Below the pieces are notes generated by a model. It was not told where the DNA came from. It saw only the letters and a program-made list of their open reading frames with translations, and searched no databases. Positions 19,701 through 35,910 of a DNA stretch of 64,000 bases are shown here, one piece after another; the stretch's first letter is position 1, and each line of letters begins with the position of its first letter. Both the position numbers and the translations under genes were made by a program. Source of the stretch: Amaranthus tricolor (lineage: Eukaryota; Streptophyta; Magnoliopsida; Caryophyllales; Amaranthaceae); the NCBI RefSeq assembly GCF_026212465.1, contig NC_080053.1, positions 798,038 to 862,037 on the forward strand, in the 5' to 3' direction.

Positions 19701-22700
19701 AAGAATGAACAAGGATCAATGATCATTGAAGAATGAACGATGAAGAATGAATATGGTTCAATGATCATTAAAGAATGAACGATGAAGAATGAACAAGGAT
19801 CAATGATCATTGAAGAATGAACGATGAAGAATGAACAAGGATCAATGATCAATGAACAATGAACGATGAAGAATGAACCAGGATCAATGAGCAATGAAGA
19901 ATGAACGATTTAGAATGAACAAGGATCAATGATCATTGAAGATGGAACGATGAAGAATGAACAAGGATCAATGATCATTGAAGAATGAACGATGAAGAAT
20001 GAATATGGATCAATGATCATTAAAGAATGAACAATGAAGAATGAACAAGGATCAATGATCATTGAAGAATGAACGATGAAGAATGAACAAGGATCAATGA
20101 TCATTGAAGAATGAACGATGAAGAATGAATAAGGATCAATGATCAATGAACAATGAACGATGAAGAATGAACCAGGATCAATGAGCATTGAAGAATGAAC
20201 GATTTAGAATGAACAAGGATCAATGATCATTGAAGATGGAACGATGAAGAATGAACAAGGATCAATGATCATTGAAGAATGAACGATGAAGAATGAATAT
20301 GGTTCAATGATCATTAAAGAATGAACGATGAAGAATGAACAAGGATCAATGATCATTGAAGAATGAACGATGAAGAATGAACAAGGATCAATGATCAATG
20401 AACAATGAACGATGAAGAATGAACCAGGATCAATGAGCAATGAAGAATGAACGATTTAGAATGAACAAGGATCAATGATCATTGAAGATGGAACGATGAA
20501 GAATGAACAAGGATCAATGATCATTGAAGAATGAACGATGAAGAATGAATATGGATCAATGATCATTAAAGAATGAACAATGAAGAATGAAAAAGGATCA
20601 ATGATCATTGAAGAATGAACGATGAAGAATGAACAAGGATCAATGATTAATGAACAATGAACGATGAAGAATGAACCAGGATCAATGAGCATTGAAGAAT
20701 GAACGATTTAGAATGAACAAGAATCAATGATCATTGAAGATGGAACGATGAAGAATGAACAAGGATCAATGATCATTGAAGAATGAATGATGAAGAATGA
20801 ACAAGGATCAATGATCAATGAACAATGAACGATGAAGAATGAACGAGGATCAATGAGCATTGTAGAATGAACGATGAAGAATGTACAAGGATCAATGATG
20901 AATAATGAATGAACGATGAAGAATGAACAAGGATCAATGATCATTGAAGAATGAACGGTGAAGAATGAATATGGATCAATGATCATTAAAGAATGAACGA
21001 TGATGAATGAACAAGGATCAATGATCATTGAAGAATGAACGATGAAGAATGAACAAGGATGAATGATCAATGAACAATGAACGATGAAGAATGAACCAGG
21101 ATCAATGAGCATTGAAGAATGAACGATTTAGAATGAACAAGGATCAATGATCATTGAAGATGGAACGATGAAGAATGAATAAGGATCAATGACCATTAAA
21201 GAATGAACGATTTAGAATGAACAAGGATAATTGATCATTGAAGAATGAACGATGAAGAATGAACCAGGATCAATGATCAATAATGAATGAACGATGAAGA
21301 ATGAACAAGGATCAATGATTAATGAACAATGAACAATGAACGATGAAGAATGAACAAGGATCAATGAGCATTGAAGAATGAACGATGAAGAATAAACAAG
21401 GATCAATGATCAATGAAGAATGAACGATGAAGAATGAACAAGGATCAATGATCAATGAACAATGAACGATGAAGAACGAACCAGGATCAATGAGCATTGA
21501 AGAATGAACGATTTAGAATGAACAAGAATCAATGATCATTGAAGATGGAACGATGAAGAATGAACAAGGATCAATGATCTTTGAAGAATGAACGATGAAG
21601 AATGAATATGGATCAATAATCATTAAAGAATGAACGATGAAGAATGAACAAGGATCAATGATCATTGAAGAATGAACGATGAAGAATGAACAAGGATGAA
21701 TGATCAATGAACAATGAACGATGAAGAATGAAGCAGGATCAATGAGCATTGAAGAATGAACGATTTAGAATGAACAAGGATCAATGATCATTGAAGATGG
21801 AACGATGAAGAATGAATAAGGATCAATGATCATTAAAGAATGAACGATTTAGAATGAACAAGGATAATTTGTCATTGAAGAATGAACGATGAAGAATGAA
21901 CAAGGATCAATGATTAATGAACAATGAACGATGAAGAATGAACAAGGATCAAAGAGCATTGAAGAATGAACGATGAAGAATGAACAAGGATCAATGATCA
22001 ATGAACAATGAACGATGAAGAATGAAACAGGATCAATGAGCATTGTAGAATGAACGATGAAGAATATACAAGGATCAATGATGAATAATGAATGAACGAT
22101 AAAGAATGAACAAGGATCAATGATCATTGAAGAATGAACGATGAAGAATGAATATGGTTCAATGATCATTAAAGAATGAACGATGAAGAATGAACAAGGA
22201 TCAATGATCATTGAAGAATGAACGATGAAGAATGAATAAGGATCAATGATCAATGAACAATGAACGATGAAGAATGAACCAGGATCAATGAGCATTGAAG
22301 AATGAACGATTTAGAATGAACAAGGATCAATGATCATTGAAGATGGAACGATGAAGAATGAACAAGGATCAATGATCATTGAAGAATGAACGATGAAGAA
22401 TGAATATGGTTCAATGATCATTAAAGAATGAACGATGAAGAATGAACAAGGATCAATGATCATTGAAGAATGAACGATGAAGAATGAACAAGGATCAATG
22501 ATCAATGAACAATGAACGATGAAGAATGAACCAGGATCAATGAGCATTGAAGAATGAACGATTTAGAATGAACAAGAATCAATGATCATTGAAGATGGAA
22601 CGATGAAGAATGAACAAGGATCAATGATCATTGAAGAATGAACGATGAAGAATGAATATGGATCAATGATCATTAAAGAATGAACGATGAAGAATGAACA

Positions 22701-25116
22701 AGGATCAATGATCATTGAAGAATGAACGATGAAGAATGAACAAGGATGAATGATCAATGAACAATGAACGATGAAGAATGAACCAGGATCAATGAGCATT
22801 GAAGAATGAGCGATTTAGAATGAACAAGGATCAATGATCATTGAAGATGGAACGATGAAGAATGAACAAGGATCAATGATCATTAAAGAATGAACGATTT
22901 AGAATGAACAAGGATAATTTGTCATTGAAGAATGAACGATGAAGAATGAACAAGGATCAATGATCAATAATGAATGAACGATGAAGAATGAACAAGGATC
23001 AATGATTAATGAACAATGAACGATGAAGAATGAACAAGGATCAATGAGCATTGAAGAATGAACGATGAAGAATGAACAAGGATCAATGATCAATGAACAA
23101 TGAACGATGAAGAATGAAACAGGATCAATGAGCATTGTAGAATTAGCGATGAAGAATATACAAGGATCAATGATGAATAATGAATGAACGATGAAGAATG
23201 AACAAGGATCAATGATCATTGAAGAATGAACGATGAAGAATGAATATGGTTCAATGATCATTAAAGAATGAACGATGAAGAATGAACAAGGATCAATGAT
23301 CATTGAAGATGGAACGATGAAGAATGAACAAGGATCAATGATCATTGAAGAATGAACGATGAAGAATGAATATGGATCAATGATCATTAAAGAATGAACA
23401 ATGAAGAATGAACAAGGATCAATGATCATTGAAGAATGAACGATGAAGAATGAACAAGGATCAATGATTAATGAACAATGAACGATGAAGAATGAACCAG
23501 GATCAATGAGCATTGAAGAATGAACGATTTAGAATGAACAAGAATCAATGATCATTGAAGATGGAACGATGAAGAATGAACAAGGATCAATGATCATTGA
23601 AGAATGAATGATGAAGAATGAACAAGGATCAATGATCAATGAACAATGAACGATGAAGAATGAACGAGGATCAATGAGCATTGTAGAATGAACGATGAAG
23701 AATGTACAAGGATCAATGATGAATAATGAATGAACGATGAAGAATGAACAAGGATCAATGATCATTGAAGAATGAACGGTGAAGAATGAATATGGATCAA
23801 TGATCATTAAAGAATGAACGATGATGAATGAACAAGGATCAATGATCATTGAAGAATGAACGATGAAGAATGAACAAGGATGAATGATCAATGAACAATG
23901 AACGATGAAGAATGAACCAGGATCAATGAGCATTGAAGAATGAACGATTTAGAATGAACAAGGATCAATGATCATTGAAGATGGAACGATGAAGAATGAA
24001 TAAGAATCAATGACCATTAAAGAATGAACGATTTAGAATGAACAAGGATAATTGATCATTGAAGAATGAACGATGAAGAATGAACCAGGATCAATGATCA
24101 ATAATGAATGAACGATGAAGAATGAACAAGGATCAATGATTAATGAACAATGAACAATGAACGATGAAGAATGAACAAGGATCAATGAGCATTGAAGAAT
24201 GAACGATGAAGAATAAACAAGGATCAATGATCAATGAAGAATGAACGATGAAGAATGAACAAGGATCAATGATCAATGAACAATGAACGATGAAGAACGA
24301 ACCAGGATCAATGAGCATTGAAGAATGAACGATTTAGAATGAACAAGAATCAATGATCATTGAAGATGGAACGATGAAGAATGAACAAGGATCAATGATC
24401 TTTGAAGAATGAACGATGAAGAATGAATATGGATCAATAATCATTAAAGAATGAACGATGAAGAATGAACAAGGATCAATGATCATTGAAGAATGAACGA
24501 TGAAGAATGAACAAGGATGAATGATCAATGAACAATGAACGATGAAGAATGAAGCAGGATCAATGAGCATTGAAGAATGAACGATTTAGAATGAACAAGG
24601 ATCAATGATCATTGAAGATGGAACGATGAAGAATGAATAAGGATCAATGATCATTAAAGAATGAACGATTTAGAATGAACAAGGATAATTTGTCATTGAA
24701 GAATGAACGATGAAGAATGAACAAGGATCAATGATTAATGAACAATGAACGATGAAGAATGAACAAGGATCAAAGAGCATTGAAGAATGAACGATGAAGA
24801 ATGAACAAGGATCAATGATCAATGAACAATGAACGATGAAGAATGAAACAGGATCAATGAGCATTGTAGAATGAACGATGAAGAATATACAAGGATCAAT
24901 GATGAATAATGAATGAACGATAAAGAATGAACAAGGATCAATGATCATTGAAGAATGAACGATGAAGAATGAATATGGTTCAATGATCATTAAAGAATGA
25001 ACGATGAAGAATGAACAAGGATCAATGATCATTGAAGAATGAACGATGAAGAATGAATAAGGATCAATGATCAATGAACAATGAACGATGAAGAATGAAC
25101 CAGGATCAATGAGCAT
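13736..25116. repeat. Higher-order block family I (five iterations of a 1.6-1.9-kb module)
   Basis: The same series of TTAGAAT-marked units recurs starting near 13736, 15584, 17222, 20708 and 23529. Offsets are exact multiples of 42: 14240, 14534 and 14870 map to 16130, 16424 and 16760 (1890 bp, 45 monomers). The unit at 15584-16030 is a hybrid: its right half matches the 13736-type unit and its left half the 14870-type unit. That is the mark of unequal crossover. Confidence 0.85.
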
Positions 25117-25720
25117 TGAAGAATGAACGATTTAGAATGAACAAGGATCAATGATCATTGAAGATGGAACGATGAAGAATGAACAAGGATCAATGATCAT
25201 TGAAGAATGAACGATGAAGAATGAATATGGTTCAATGATCATTAAAGAATGAACGATGAAGAATGAACAAGGATCAATGATCATTGAAGAATGAACGATG
25301 AAGAATGAACAACGATCAATGATCAATGAACAATGAACGATGAAGAATGAACCAGGATCAATGAGCATTGAAGAATGAACGATTTAGAATGAACAAGAAT
25401 CAATGATCATTGAAGATGGAACGATGAAGAATGAACAAGGATCAATGATCATTGAAGAATGAACGATGAAGAATGAATATGGATCAATGATCATTAAAGA
25501 ATGAACGATGAAGAATGAACAAGGATCAATGATCATTGAAGAATGAACGATGAAGAATGAACAAGGATGAATGATCAATGAACAATGAACGATGAAGAAT
25601 GAACCAGGATCAATGAGCATTGAAGAATGAGCGATTTAGAATGAACAAGGATCAATGATCATTGAAGATGGAACGATGAAGAATGAACAAGGATCAATGA
25701 TCATTAAAGAATGAACGATT
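20708..25720. repeat. 2821-bp direct duplication inside the satellite
   Basis: Landmarks at 20708, 21212, 21513, 21849, 22311, 22563 and 22899 recur 2821 bp later. The offset is 67 monomers plus 7 bp, because each copy contains one extra heptad (AATGAAC repeated near 21325 and 24146). Both copies share a private variant, TGACCATTAAAG, near 21190 and 24011. Confidence 0.88.
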
Positions 25721-28700
25721 TAGAATGAACAAGGATAATTTGTCATTGAAGAATGAACGATGAAGAATGAACAAGGATCAATGATCAATAATGAATGAAC
25801 GATGAAGAATGAACAAGGATCAATGATTAATGAACAATGAACGATGAAGAATGAACAAGGATCAATGAGCATTGAAGAATGAACGATGAAGAATGAACAA
25901 GGATCAATGATCAATGAACAATGAACGATGAAGAATGAAACAGGATCAATGAGCATTGTAGAATGAGCGATGAAGAATATACAAGGATCAATGATGAATA
26001 ATGAATGAACGATGAAGAATGAACAAGGATCAATGATCATTGAAGAATGAACGATGAAGAATGAATATGGTTCAATGATCATTAAAGAATGAACGATGAA
26101 GAATGAACAAGGATCAATGATCATTGAAGAATGAACGATGAAGAATGAACAAGGATCAATGATCAATGAACAATGAACGATGAAGAATGAACCAGGATCA
26201 ATAAGCATTGAAGAATGAACGATTTAGAATGAACAAGAATCAATGATCATTGAAGATGGAACGATGAAGAATGAACAAGGATCAATGATCATTGAAGAAT
26301 GAACGATGAAGAATGAATATGGATCAATGATCATTAAAGAATGAACGATGAAGAATGAACAAGGATCAATGATCATTGAAGAATGAACGATGAAGAATAA
26401 ACAAGGATGAATGATCAATGAACAATGAACGATGAAGAATGAACCAGGATCAATAAGCATTGAAGAATGAACGATTTAGAATGAACAAGGATCAATGATC
26501 ATTGAAGATGGAACGATGAAGAATGAACAAGGATCAATGATTAATGAACAATAAACGATGAAGAATGAACAAGGATCAATGAGCATTGAAGAATGAATGA
26601 TGAAGAATGAACAAGGATCAATGATCAATGAACAATGAAGGATGAAGAATGAACGAGGATCAATGAGCATTGTAGAATGAACGATGAAGAATGTACAAGG
26701 ATCAATGATGAATAATGAATGAACGATGAAGAATGAACAAGGATCAATGATCATTGAAGAATGAACGATGAAGAATGAATATGGATCAATGATCATTAAA
26801 GAATGAACGATGAAGAATGAACAAGGATCAATGATCATTGAAGAATGAACGATGAAGAATGAACAAGGATCAATGATCAATGAACAATGAACGATGAAGA
26901 ATGAACCAGGATCAATGAGCATTGAAGAATGAACGATTTAGAATGAACAAGGATCAATGAGCATTGAAGATGGAACGATGAAGAATGAACAAGGATCAAT
27001 GATTAATGAACAATAAACGATGAAGAATGAACAAGGATCAATGAGCATTGAAGAATGAATGATGAAGAATGAACAAGGATCAATGATCAATGAACAATGA
27101 ACGATGAAGAATGAACGAGGATCAATGAGCATTGTAGAATGAACGATGAAGAATGTACAAGGATCAATGATGAATAATGAATGAACGATGAAGAATGAAC
27201 AACGATCAATGATCATTGAAGAATGAACGGTGAAGAATGAATATGGATCAATGATCCTTAAAGAATGAACGATGATGAATGAACAAGGATCAATGATCAT
27301 TGAAGAATGAACGATGAAGAATGAACAAGGATGAATGATCAATGAACAATGAACGATGAAGAATGAACCAGGATCAATGATCATTGAAGAATGAACGATT
27401 TAGAATGAACAAGAATCAATGATCATTGAAGATGGAACGATGAAGAATGAACAAGGATCAATGATCATTGAAGAATGAACGATGAAGAATGAATATGGAT
27501 CAATGATCATTAAAGAATGAACGATGAAGAATGAACAAGGATCAATGATCATTGAAGAATGAACGATGAAGAATGAACAAGGATGAATGATCAATGAACA
27601 ATGAACGATGAAGAATGAACCAGGATCAATGAGCATTGAAGAATGAGCGATTTAGAATGAACAAGGATCAATGATTATTGAAAATGGAACGATGAAGAAT
27701 GAACAAGGATCAATGATCATTAAAGAATGAACGATTTAGAATGAACAAGGATAAGTTGTCATTGAAGAATGAACGATGAAGAATGAACAAGGATCAATGA
27801 TCAATAATGAATGAACGATGAAGAATGAACAAGGATCAATGATTAATGAACAATGAACGATGAAGAATGAACAAGGATCAATGAGCATTGAAGAATGAAC
27901 GATGAAGAATGAACAAGGATCAATGATCAATGAACAATGAACGATGAAGAATGAAACAGGATCAATGAGCATTGTAGAATGAGCGATGAAGAATATACAA
28001 GGATCAATGATGAATAATGAATGAACGATGAAGAATGAACAAGGATCAATGATCATTGAAGAATGAACGATGAAGAATGAATATGGTTCAATGATCATTA
28101 AAGAATGAACGATGAAGAATGAACAAGGATCAATGATCATTGAAGAATGAACGATGAAGAATGAACAAGGATCAATGATCAATGAACAATGAACGATGAA
28201 GAATGAACCAGGATCAATAAGCATTGAAGAATGAACGATTTAGAATGAACAAGAATCAATGATCATTGAAGATGGAACGATGAAGAATGAACAAGGATCA
28301 ATGATCATTGAAGAATGAACGATGAAGAATGAATATGGATCAATGATCATTAAAGAATGAACGATGAAGAATGAACAAGGATCAATGATCATTGAAGAAT
28401 GAACGATGAAGAATAAACAAGGATGAATGATCAATGAACAATGAACGATGAAGAATGAACCAGGATCAATAAGCATTGAAGAATGAACGATTTAGAATGA
28501 ACAAGGATCAATGATCATTGAAGATGGAACGATGAAGAATGAACAAGGATCAATGATTAATGAACAATAAACGATGAAGAATGAACAAGGATCAATGAGC
28601 ATTGAAGAATGAATGATGAAGAATGAACAAGGATCAATGATCAATGAACAATGAAGGATGAAGAATGAACGAGGATCAATGAGCATTGTAGAATGAACGA

Positions 28701-31416
28701 TGAAGAATGTACAAGGATCAATGATGAATAATGAATGAACGATGAAGAATGAACAAGGATCAATGATCATTGAAGAATGAACGATGAAGAATGAATATGG
28801 ATCAATGATCATTAAAGAATGAACGATGAAGAATGAACAAGGATCAATGATCATTGAAGAATGAACGATGAAGAATGAACAAGGATCAATGATCAATGAA
28901 CAATGAACGATGAAGAATGAACCAGGATCAATGAGCATTGAAGAATGAACGATTTAGAATGAACAAGGATCAATGAGCATTGAAGATGGAACGATGAAGA
29001 ATGAACAAGGATCAATGATTAATGAACAATAAACGATGAAGAATGAACAAGGATCAATGAGCATTGAAGAATGAATGATGAAGAATGAACAAGGATCAAT
29101 GATCAATGAACAATGAACGATGAAGAATGAACGAGGATCAATGAGCATTGTAGAATGAACGATGAAGAATGTACAAGGATCAATGATGAATAATGAATGA
29201 ACGATGAAGAATGAACAACGATCAATGATCATTGAAGAATGAACGGTGAAGAATGAATATGGATCAATGATCCTTAAAGAATGAACGATGATGAATGAAC
29301 AAGGATCAATGATCATTGAAGAATGAACGATGAAGAATGAACAAGGATGAATGATCAATGAACAATGAACGATGAAGAATGAACCAGGATCAATGATCAT
29401 TGAAGAATGAACGATTTAGAATGAACAAGAATCAATGATCATTGAAGATGGAACGATGAAGAATGAACAAGGATCAATGATCATTGAAGAATGAACGATG
29501 AAGAATGAATATGGATCAATGATCATTAAAGAATGAACGATGAAGAATGAACAAGGATCAATGATCATTGAAGAATGAACGATGAAGAATGAACAAGGAT
29601 GAATGATCAATGAACAATGAACGATGAAGAATGAACCAGGATCAATGAGCATTGAAGAATGAGCGATTTAGAATGAACAAGGATCAATGATTATTGAAAA
29701 TGGAACGATGAAGAATGAACAAGGATCAATGATCATTAAAGAATGAACGATTTAGAATGAACAAGGATAAGTTGTCATTGAAGAATGAACGATGAAGAAT
29801 GAACAAGGATCAATGATCAATAATGAATGAACGATGAAGAATGAACAAGGATCAATGATTAATGAACAATGAACGATGAAGAATGAACAAGGATCAATGA
29901 GCATTGAAGAATGAACGATGAAGAATGAACAAGGATCAATGATCAATGAACAATGAACGATGAAGAATGAAACAGGATCAATGAGCATTGTAGAATGAGC
30001 GATGAAGAATATACAAGGATCAATGATGAATAATGAATGAACGATGAAGAATGAACAAGGATCAATGATCATTGAAGAATGAACGATGAAGAATGAATAT
30101 GGTTCAATGATCATTAAAGAATGAACGATGAAGAATGAACAAGGATCAATGATCATTGAAGAATGAACGATGAAGAATGAACAAGGATCAATGATCAATG
30201 AACAATGAACGATGAAGAATGAACCAGGATCAATAAGCATTGAAGAATGAACGATTTAGAATGAACAAGAATCAATGATCATTGAAGATGGAACGATGAA
30301 GAATGAACAAGGATCAATGATCATTGAAGAATGAACGATGAAGAATGAATATGGATCAATGATCATTAAAGAATGAACGATGAAGAATGAACAAGGATCA
30401 ATGATCATTGAAGAATGAACGATGAAGAATAAACAAGGATGAATGATCAATGAACAATGAACGATGAAGAATGAACCAGGATCAATGAGCATTGAAGAAT
30501 GAACGATTTAGAATGAACAAGGATCAATGATCATTGAAGATGGAACGATGAAGAATGAACAAGGATCAATGATTAATGAACAATAAACGATGAAGAATGA
30601 ACAAGGATCAATGAGCATTGAAGAATGAATGATGAAGAATGAACAAGGATCAATGATCAATGAACAATGAAGGATGAAGAATGAACGAGGATCAATGAGC
30701 ATTGTAGAATGAACGATGAAGAATGTACAAGGATCAATGATGAATAATGAATGAACGATGAAGAATGAACAAGGATCAATGATCATTGAAGAATGAACGA
30801 TGAAGAATGAATATGGATCAATAATCATTAAAGAATGAACGATGAAGAATGAACAAGGATCAATGATCATTGAAGAATGAACGATGAAGAATGAACAAGG
30901 ATCAATGATCAATGAACAATGAACGATGAAGAATGAACCAGGATCAATGAGCATTGAAGAATGAACGATTTAGAATGAACAAGGATCAATGATCATTGAA
31001 GATGGAACGATGAAGAATGAACAAGGATCAATGATTAATGAACAATAAACGATGAAGAATGAACAAGGATCAATGAGCATTGAAGAATGAATGATGAAGA
31101 ATGAACAAGGATCAATGATCAATGAACAATGAACGATGAAGAATGAACGAGGATCAATGAGCATTGTAGAATGAACGATGAAGAATGTACAAGGATCAAT
31201 GATGATTAATGAATGAACGATGAAGAATGAACAAGGATCAATGATCATTAAAGAATGAACGGTGAAGAATGAATATGGATCAATGATCATTAAAGAATGA
31301 ACGATGATGAATGAACAAGGATCAATGATCATTGAAGAATGAACGATGAAGAATGAACAAGGATGAATGATCAATGAACAATGAACGATGAAGAATGAAC
31401 CAGGATCAATGAGCAT
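25720..31416. repeat. 2016-bp higher-order repeat, nearly three copies
   Basis: Landmarks at 25720, 26224, 26476 and 26938 recur at +2016 (27736, 28240, 28492, 28954) and +4032 (29752, 30256, 30508, 30970). The period is 48 monomers. Copies two and three share a private TTATTGAAAATGG variant near 27675 and 29691. Near-identity implies very recent amplification. Confidence 0.9.
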
Positions 31417-32565
31417 TGAAGAATGAACGATTTAGAATGAACAAGGATCAATGATCATTGAAGATGGAACGATGAAGAATGAATAAGGATCAATGATCAT
31501 TAAAGAATGAACGATTTAGAATGAACAAGGATAATTGATCATTGAAGAATGAACGATGAAGAATGAACAAGGATCAATGATTAATGAACAATGAACGATG
31601 AAGAATGAACAAGGATCAATGAGCATTGAAGAATGAACGATGAAGAATGAACAAGGATCAATGATCAATGAAGAATGAACGATGAAGAATGAACAAGGAT
31701 CAATGATCAATGAACAATGAACGATGAAGAATGAACCAGGATCAATGAGCATTGAAGAATGAACGATTTAGAATAAACAAGAATCAATGATCATTGAAGA
31801 TGGAACGATGAAGAATGAACAAGGATCAATGATCTTTGAAGAATGAACGATGAAGAATGAATATGGATCAATGATCATTAAAGAATGAACTATGAAGAAT
31901 GAACAAGGATCAATGATCATTGAAGAATAAACGATGAAGAATGAACAAGGATGAATGATCAATGAACAATGAACGATGAAGAATGAACCAGGATTTATGA
32001 GCATTGAAGAATGAACGATTTAGAATGAACAAGGATCAATGATCATTGAAGATGGAACGATGAAGAATGAATAAGGATCAATGATCATTAAAGAATGAAC
32101 GATTTAGAATGAACAAGGATAATTTGTCATTGAAGAATGAACGATGAAGAATGAACAAGGATCAATGATTAATGAACAATGAACGATGAAGAATGAACAA
32201 GGATCAAAGAGCATTGAAGAATGAACGATGAAGAATGAACAAGGATCAATGATCAATGAACAATGAACGATGAAGAATGAAACAGGATCAATGAGCATTG
32301 TAGAATGAACGATGAAGAATATACAAGGATCAATGATGAATAATGAATGAACGATGAAGAATGAACAAGGATCAATGATCATTGAAGAATGAACGATGAA
32401 GAATGAATATGGTTCAATGATCATTAAAGAATGAACGATGAAGAATGAACAAAGATCAATGATCATTGAAGAATGAACGATGAAGAATGAATAAGGATCA
32501 ATGATCAATGAACAATGAACGATGAAGAATGAACCAGGATCAATGAGCATTGAAGAATGAACGAT

Positions 32566-35500
32566 TTAGAATGAACAAGGATCAATGATCATTGAAGATG
32601 GAACGATGAAGAATGAACAAGGATCAATGATCATTGAAGAATGAACGATGAAGAATGAATATGGATCAATGATCATTAAAGAATGAACGATAATGAATGA
32701 ACAAGGATCAATGATCATTGAAGAATGAACGATGAAGAATGAACAAGGATCAATTATCAATGAACAATGAACGATGAAGAATGAACCAGGATCAATGAGC
32801 ATTGAAGAATGAACGATTTAGAATGAACAAGAATCAATGATCATTGAAGATGGAACGATGAAGAATGAACAAGGATCAATGATCATTGAAGAATGAACGA
32901 TGAAGAATGAATATGGATCAATGATCATTAAAGAATGAACGATGAAGAATGAACAAGGATCAATGATCATTGAAGAATGAACGATGAAGAATGAACAAGG
33001 ATCAATGATCAATGAACAATGAACGATGAAGAATGAACCAGGATCAATGAGCATTGAAGAATGAACGATTTAGAATGAACAAGAATCAATGATCATTGAA
33101 GATGGAACGATAAAGAATGAACAAGGATCAATGATCATTGAAGAATGAACGATGAAGAATGAACAAGGATCAATGATCAATGAACAATGAACGATGAAGA
33201 ATGAACCAGGATCAATGAGCATTGAAGAATGAACGATTTAGAATGAACAAGGATCAATGATCATTGAAGATGGAACGATGAAGAATGAACAAGGATCAAT
33301 GATTAATGAACAATAAACGATGAAGAATGAACAAGGATCAATGAGCATTGAAGAATGAATGATGAAGAATGAACAAGGATCAATGATCAATGAACAATGA
33401 ACGATGAAGAATGAACGAGGATCAACGAGCATTGTAGAATGAACGATGAAGAATGTACAAGGATCAATGATGAATAATGAATGAACGATGAAGAATGAAC
33501 AAGGATCAATGATCATTGAAGAATGAACGGTGAAGAATGAATATGGATCTATGATCATTAAAGAATGAACGATGATGAATGAACAAGGATCAATGATCAT
33601 TGAAGAATGAACGATGAAGAATGAACAAGGATGAATGATCAATGAACAATGAACGATGAAGAATGAACCAGGATCAATGAGCATTGAAGAATGAACGATT
33701 TAGAATGAACAAGGATCAATGATCATTGAAGATGGAACGATGAAGAATGAATAAGGATCAATGATCATTAAAGAATGAACGATTTAGAATGAACAAGGAT
33801 AATTGATCATTGAAGAATGAACGATGAAGAATGAAGCAGGATCAATGATCAATAATGAATGAACGATGAAGAATGAACAAGGATCAATGATTAATGAACA
33901 ATGAACGATGAAGAATGAACAAGGATCAATGAGCATTGAAGAATGAACGATGAAGAATATACAAGGATCAATGATGAATAATGAATGAACGATGAAGAAT
34001 GAACAAGGATCAATGATCATTGAAGAATGAACGATGAAGAATGAATATGGTTCAATGATCATTAAAGAATGAACGATGAAGAATGAACAAAGATCAATGA
34101 TCATTGAAGAATGAACGATGAAGAATGAATAAGGATCAATGATCAATGAACAATGAACGATGAAGAATGAACCAGGATCAATGAGCATTGAAGAATGAAC
34201 GATTTAGAATGAACAAGGATCAATGATCATTGAAGATGGAACGATGAAGAATGAACAAGGATCAATGATCATTGAAGAATGAACGATGAAGAATGAATAT
34301 GGATCAATGATCATTAAAGAATGAACGATAATGAATGAACAAGGATCAATGATCATTGAAGAATGAACGATGAAGAATGAACAAGGATCAATGATCAATG
34401 AACAATGAACGATGAAGAATGAACCAGGATCAATGAGCATTGAAGAATGAACGATTTAGAATGAACAAGAATCAATGATCATTGAAGATGGAACGATGAA
34501 GAATGAACAAGGATCAATGATCATTGAAGAATGAACGATGAAGAATGAATATGGATCAATGATCATTAAAGAATGAACGATGAAGAATGAACAAGGATCA
34601 ATGATCATTGAAGAATGAACGATGAAGAATGAACAAGGATCAATGATCAATGAACAATGAACGATGAAGAATGAACCAGGATCAATGAGCATTGAAGAAT
34701 GAACGATTTAGAATGAACAAGAATCAATGATCATTGAAGATGGAACGATAAAGAATGAACAAGGATCAATGATCATTGAAGAATGAACGATGAAGAATGA
34801 ACAAGGATCAATGATCAATGAACAATGAACGATGAAGAATGAACCAGGATCAATGAGCATTGAAGAATGAACGATTTAGAATGAACAAGGATCAATGATC
34901 ATTGAAGATGGAACGATGAAGAATGAACAAGGATCAATGATTAATGAACAATAAACGATGAAGAATGAACAAGGATCAATGAGCATTGAAGAATGAATGA
35001 TGAAGAATGAACAAGGATCAATGATCAATGAACAATGAACGATGAAGAATGAACGAGGATCAATGAGCATTGTAGAATGAACGATGAAGAATGTACAAGG
35101 ATCAATGATGAATAATGAATGAACGATGAAGAATGAACAAGGATCAATGATCATTGAAGAATGAACGGTGAAGAATGAATATGGATCTATGATCATTAAA
35201 GAATGAACGATGATGAATGAACAAGGATCAATGATCATTGAAGAATGAACGATGAAGAATGAACAAGGATGAATGATCAATGAACAATGAACGATGAAGA
35301 ATGAACCAGGATCAATGAGCATTGAAGAATGAACGATTTAGAATGAACAAGGATCAATGATCATTGAAGATGGAACGATGAAGAATGAATAAGGATCAAT
35401 GATCATTAAAGAATGAACGATTTAGAATGAACAAGGATAATTGATCATTGAAGAATGAACGATGAAGAATGAAGCAGGATCAATGATCAATAATGAATGA

Positions 35501-35910
35501 ACGATGAAGAATGAACAAGGATCAATGATTAATGAACAATGAACGATGAAGAATGAACAAGGATCAATGAGCATTGAAGAATGAACGATGAAGAATGAAC
35601 AAGGATCAATGATCAATGAAGAATGAACGATGAAGAATGAACAAGGATCAATGATCAATGAACAATGAACGATGAAGAATGAACCAGGATCAATGAGCAT
35701 TGAAGATGGAACGATGAAGAATGAACAAGGATCAATGATCTTTGAAGAATGAACGATGAAGAATGAATATGGATCAATGATCATTAAAGAATGAACGATG
35801 AAGAATGAACAAGGATCAATGATCATTGAAGAATAAACGATGAAGAATGAACAAGGATGAATGATCAATGAACAATGAACGATGAAGAATGAACCAGGAT
35901 CAATGAGCAT
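32566..35910. repeat. 1638-bp higher-order repeat, two copies
   Basis: Landmarks 32566, 32818, 33238 and 33784 recur 1638 bp (39 monomers) later at 34204, 34456, 34876 and 35422. Both copies share a GATAATGAATG variant. The copies diverge at their right ends, where different units follow. Confidence 0.85.
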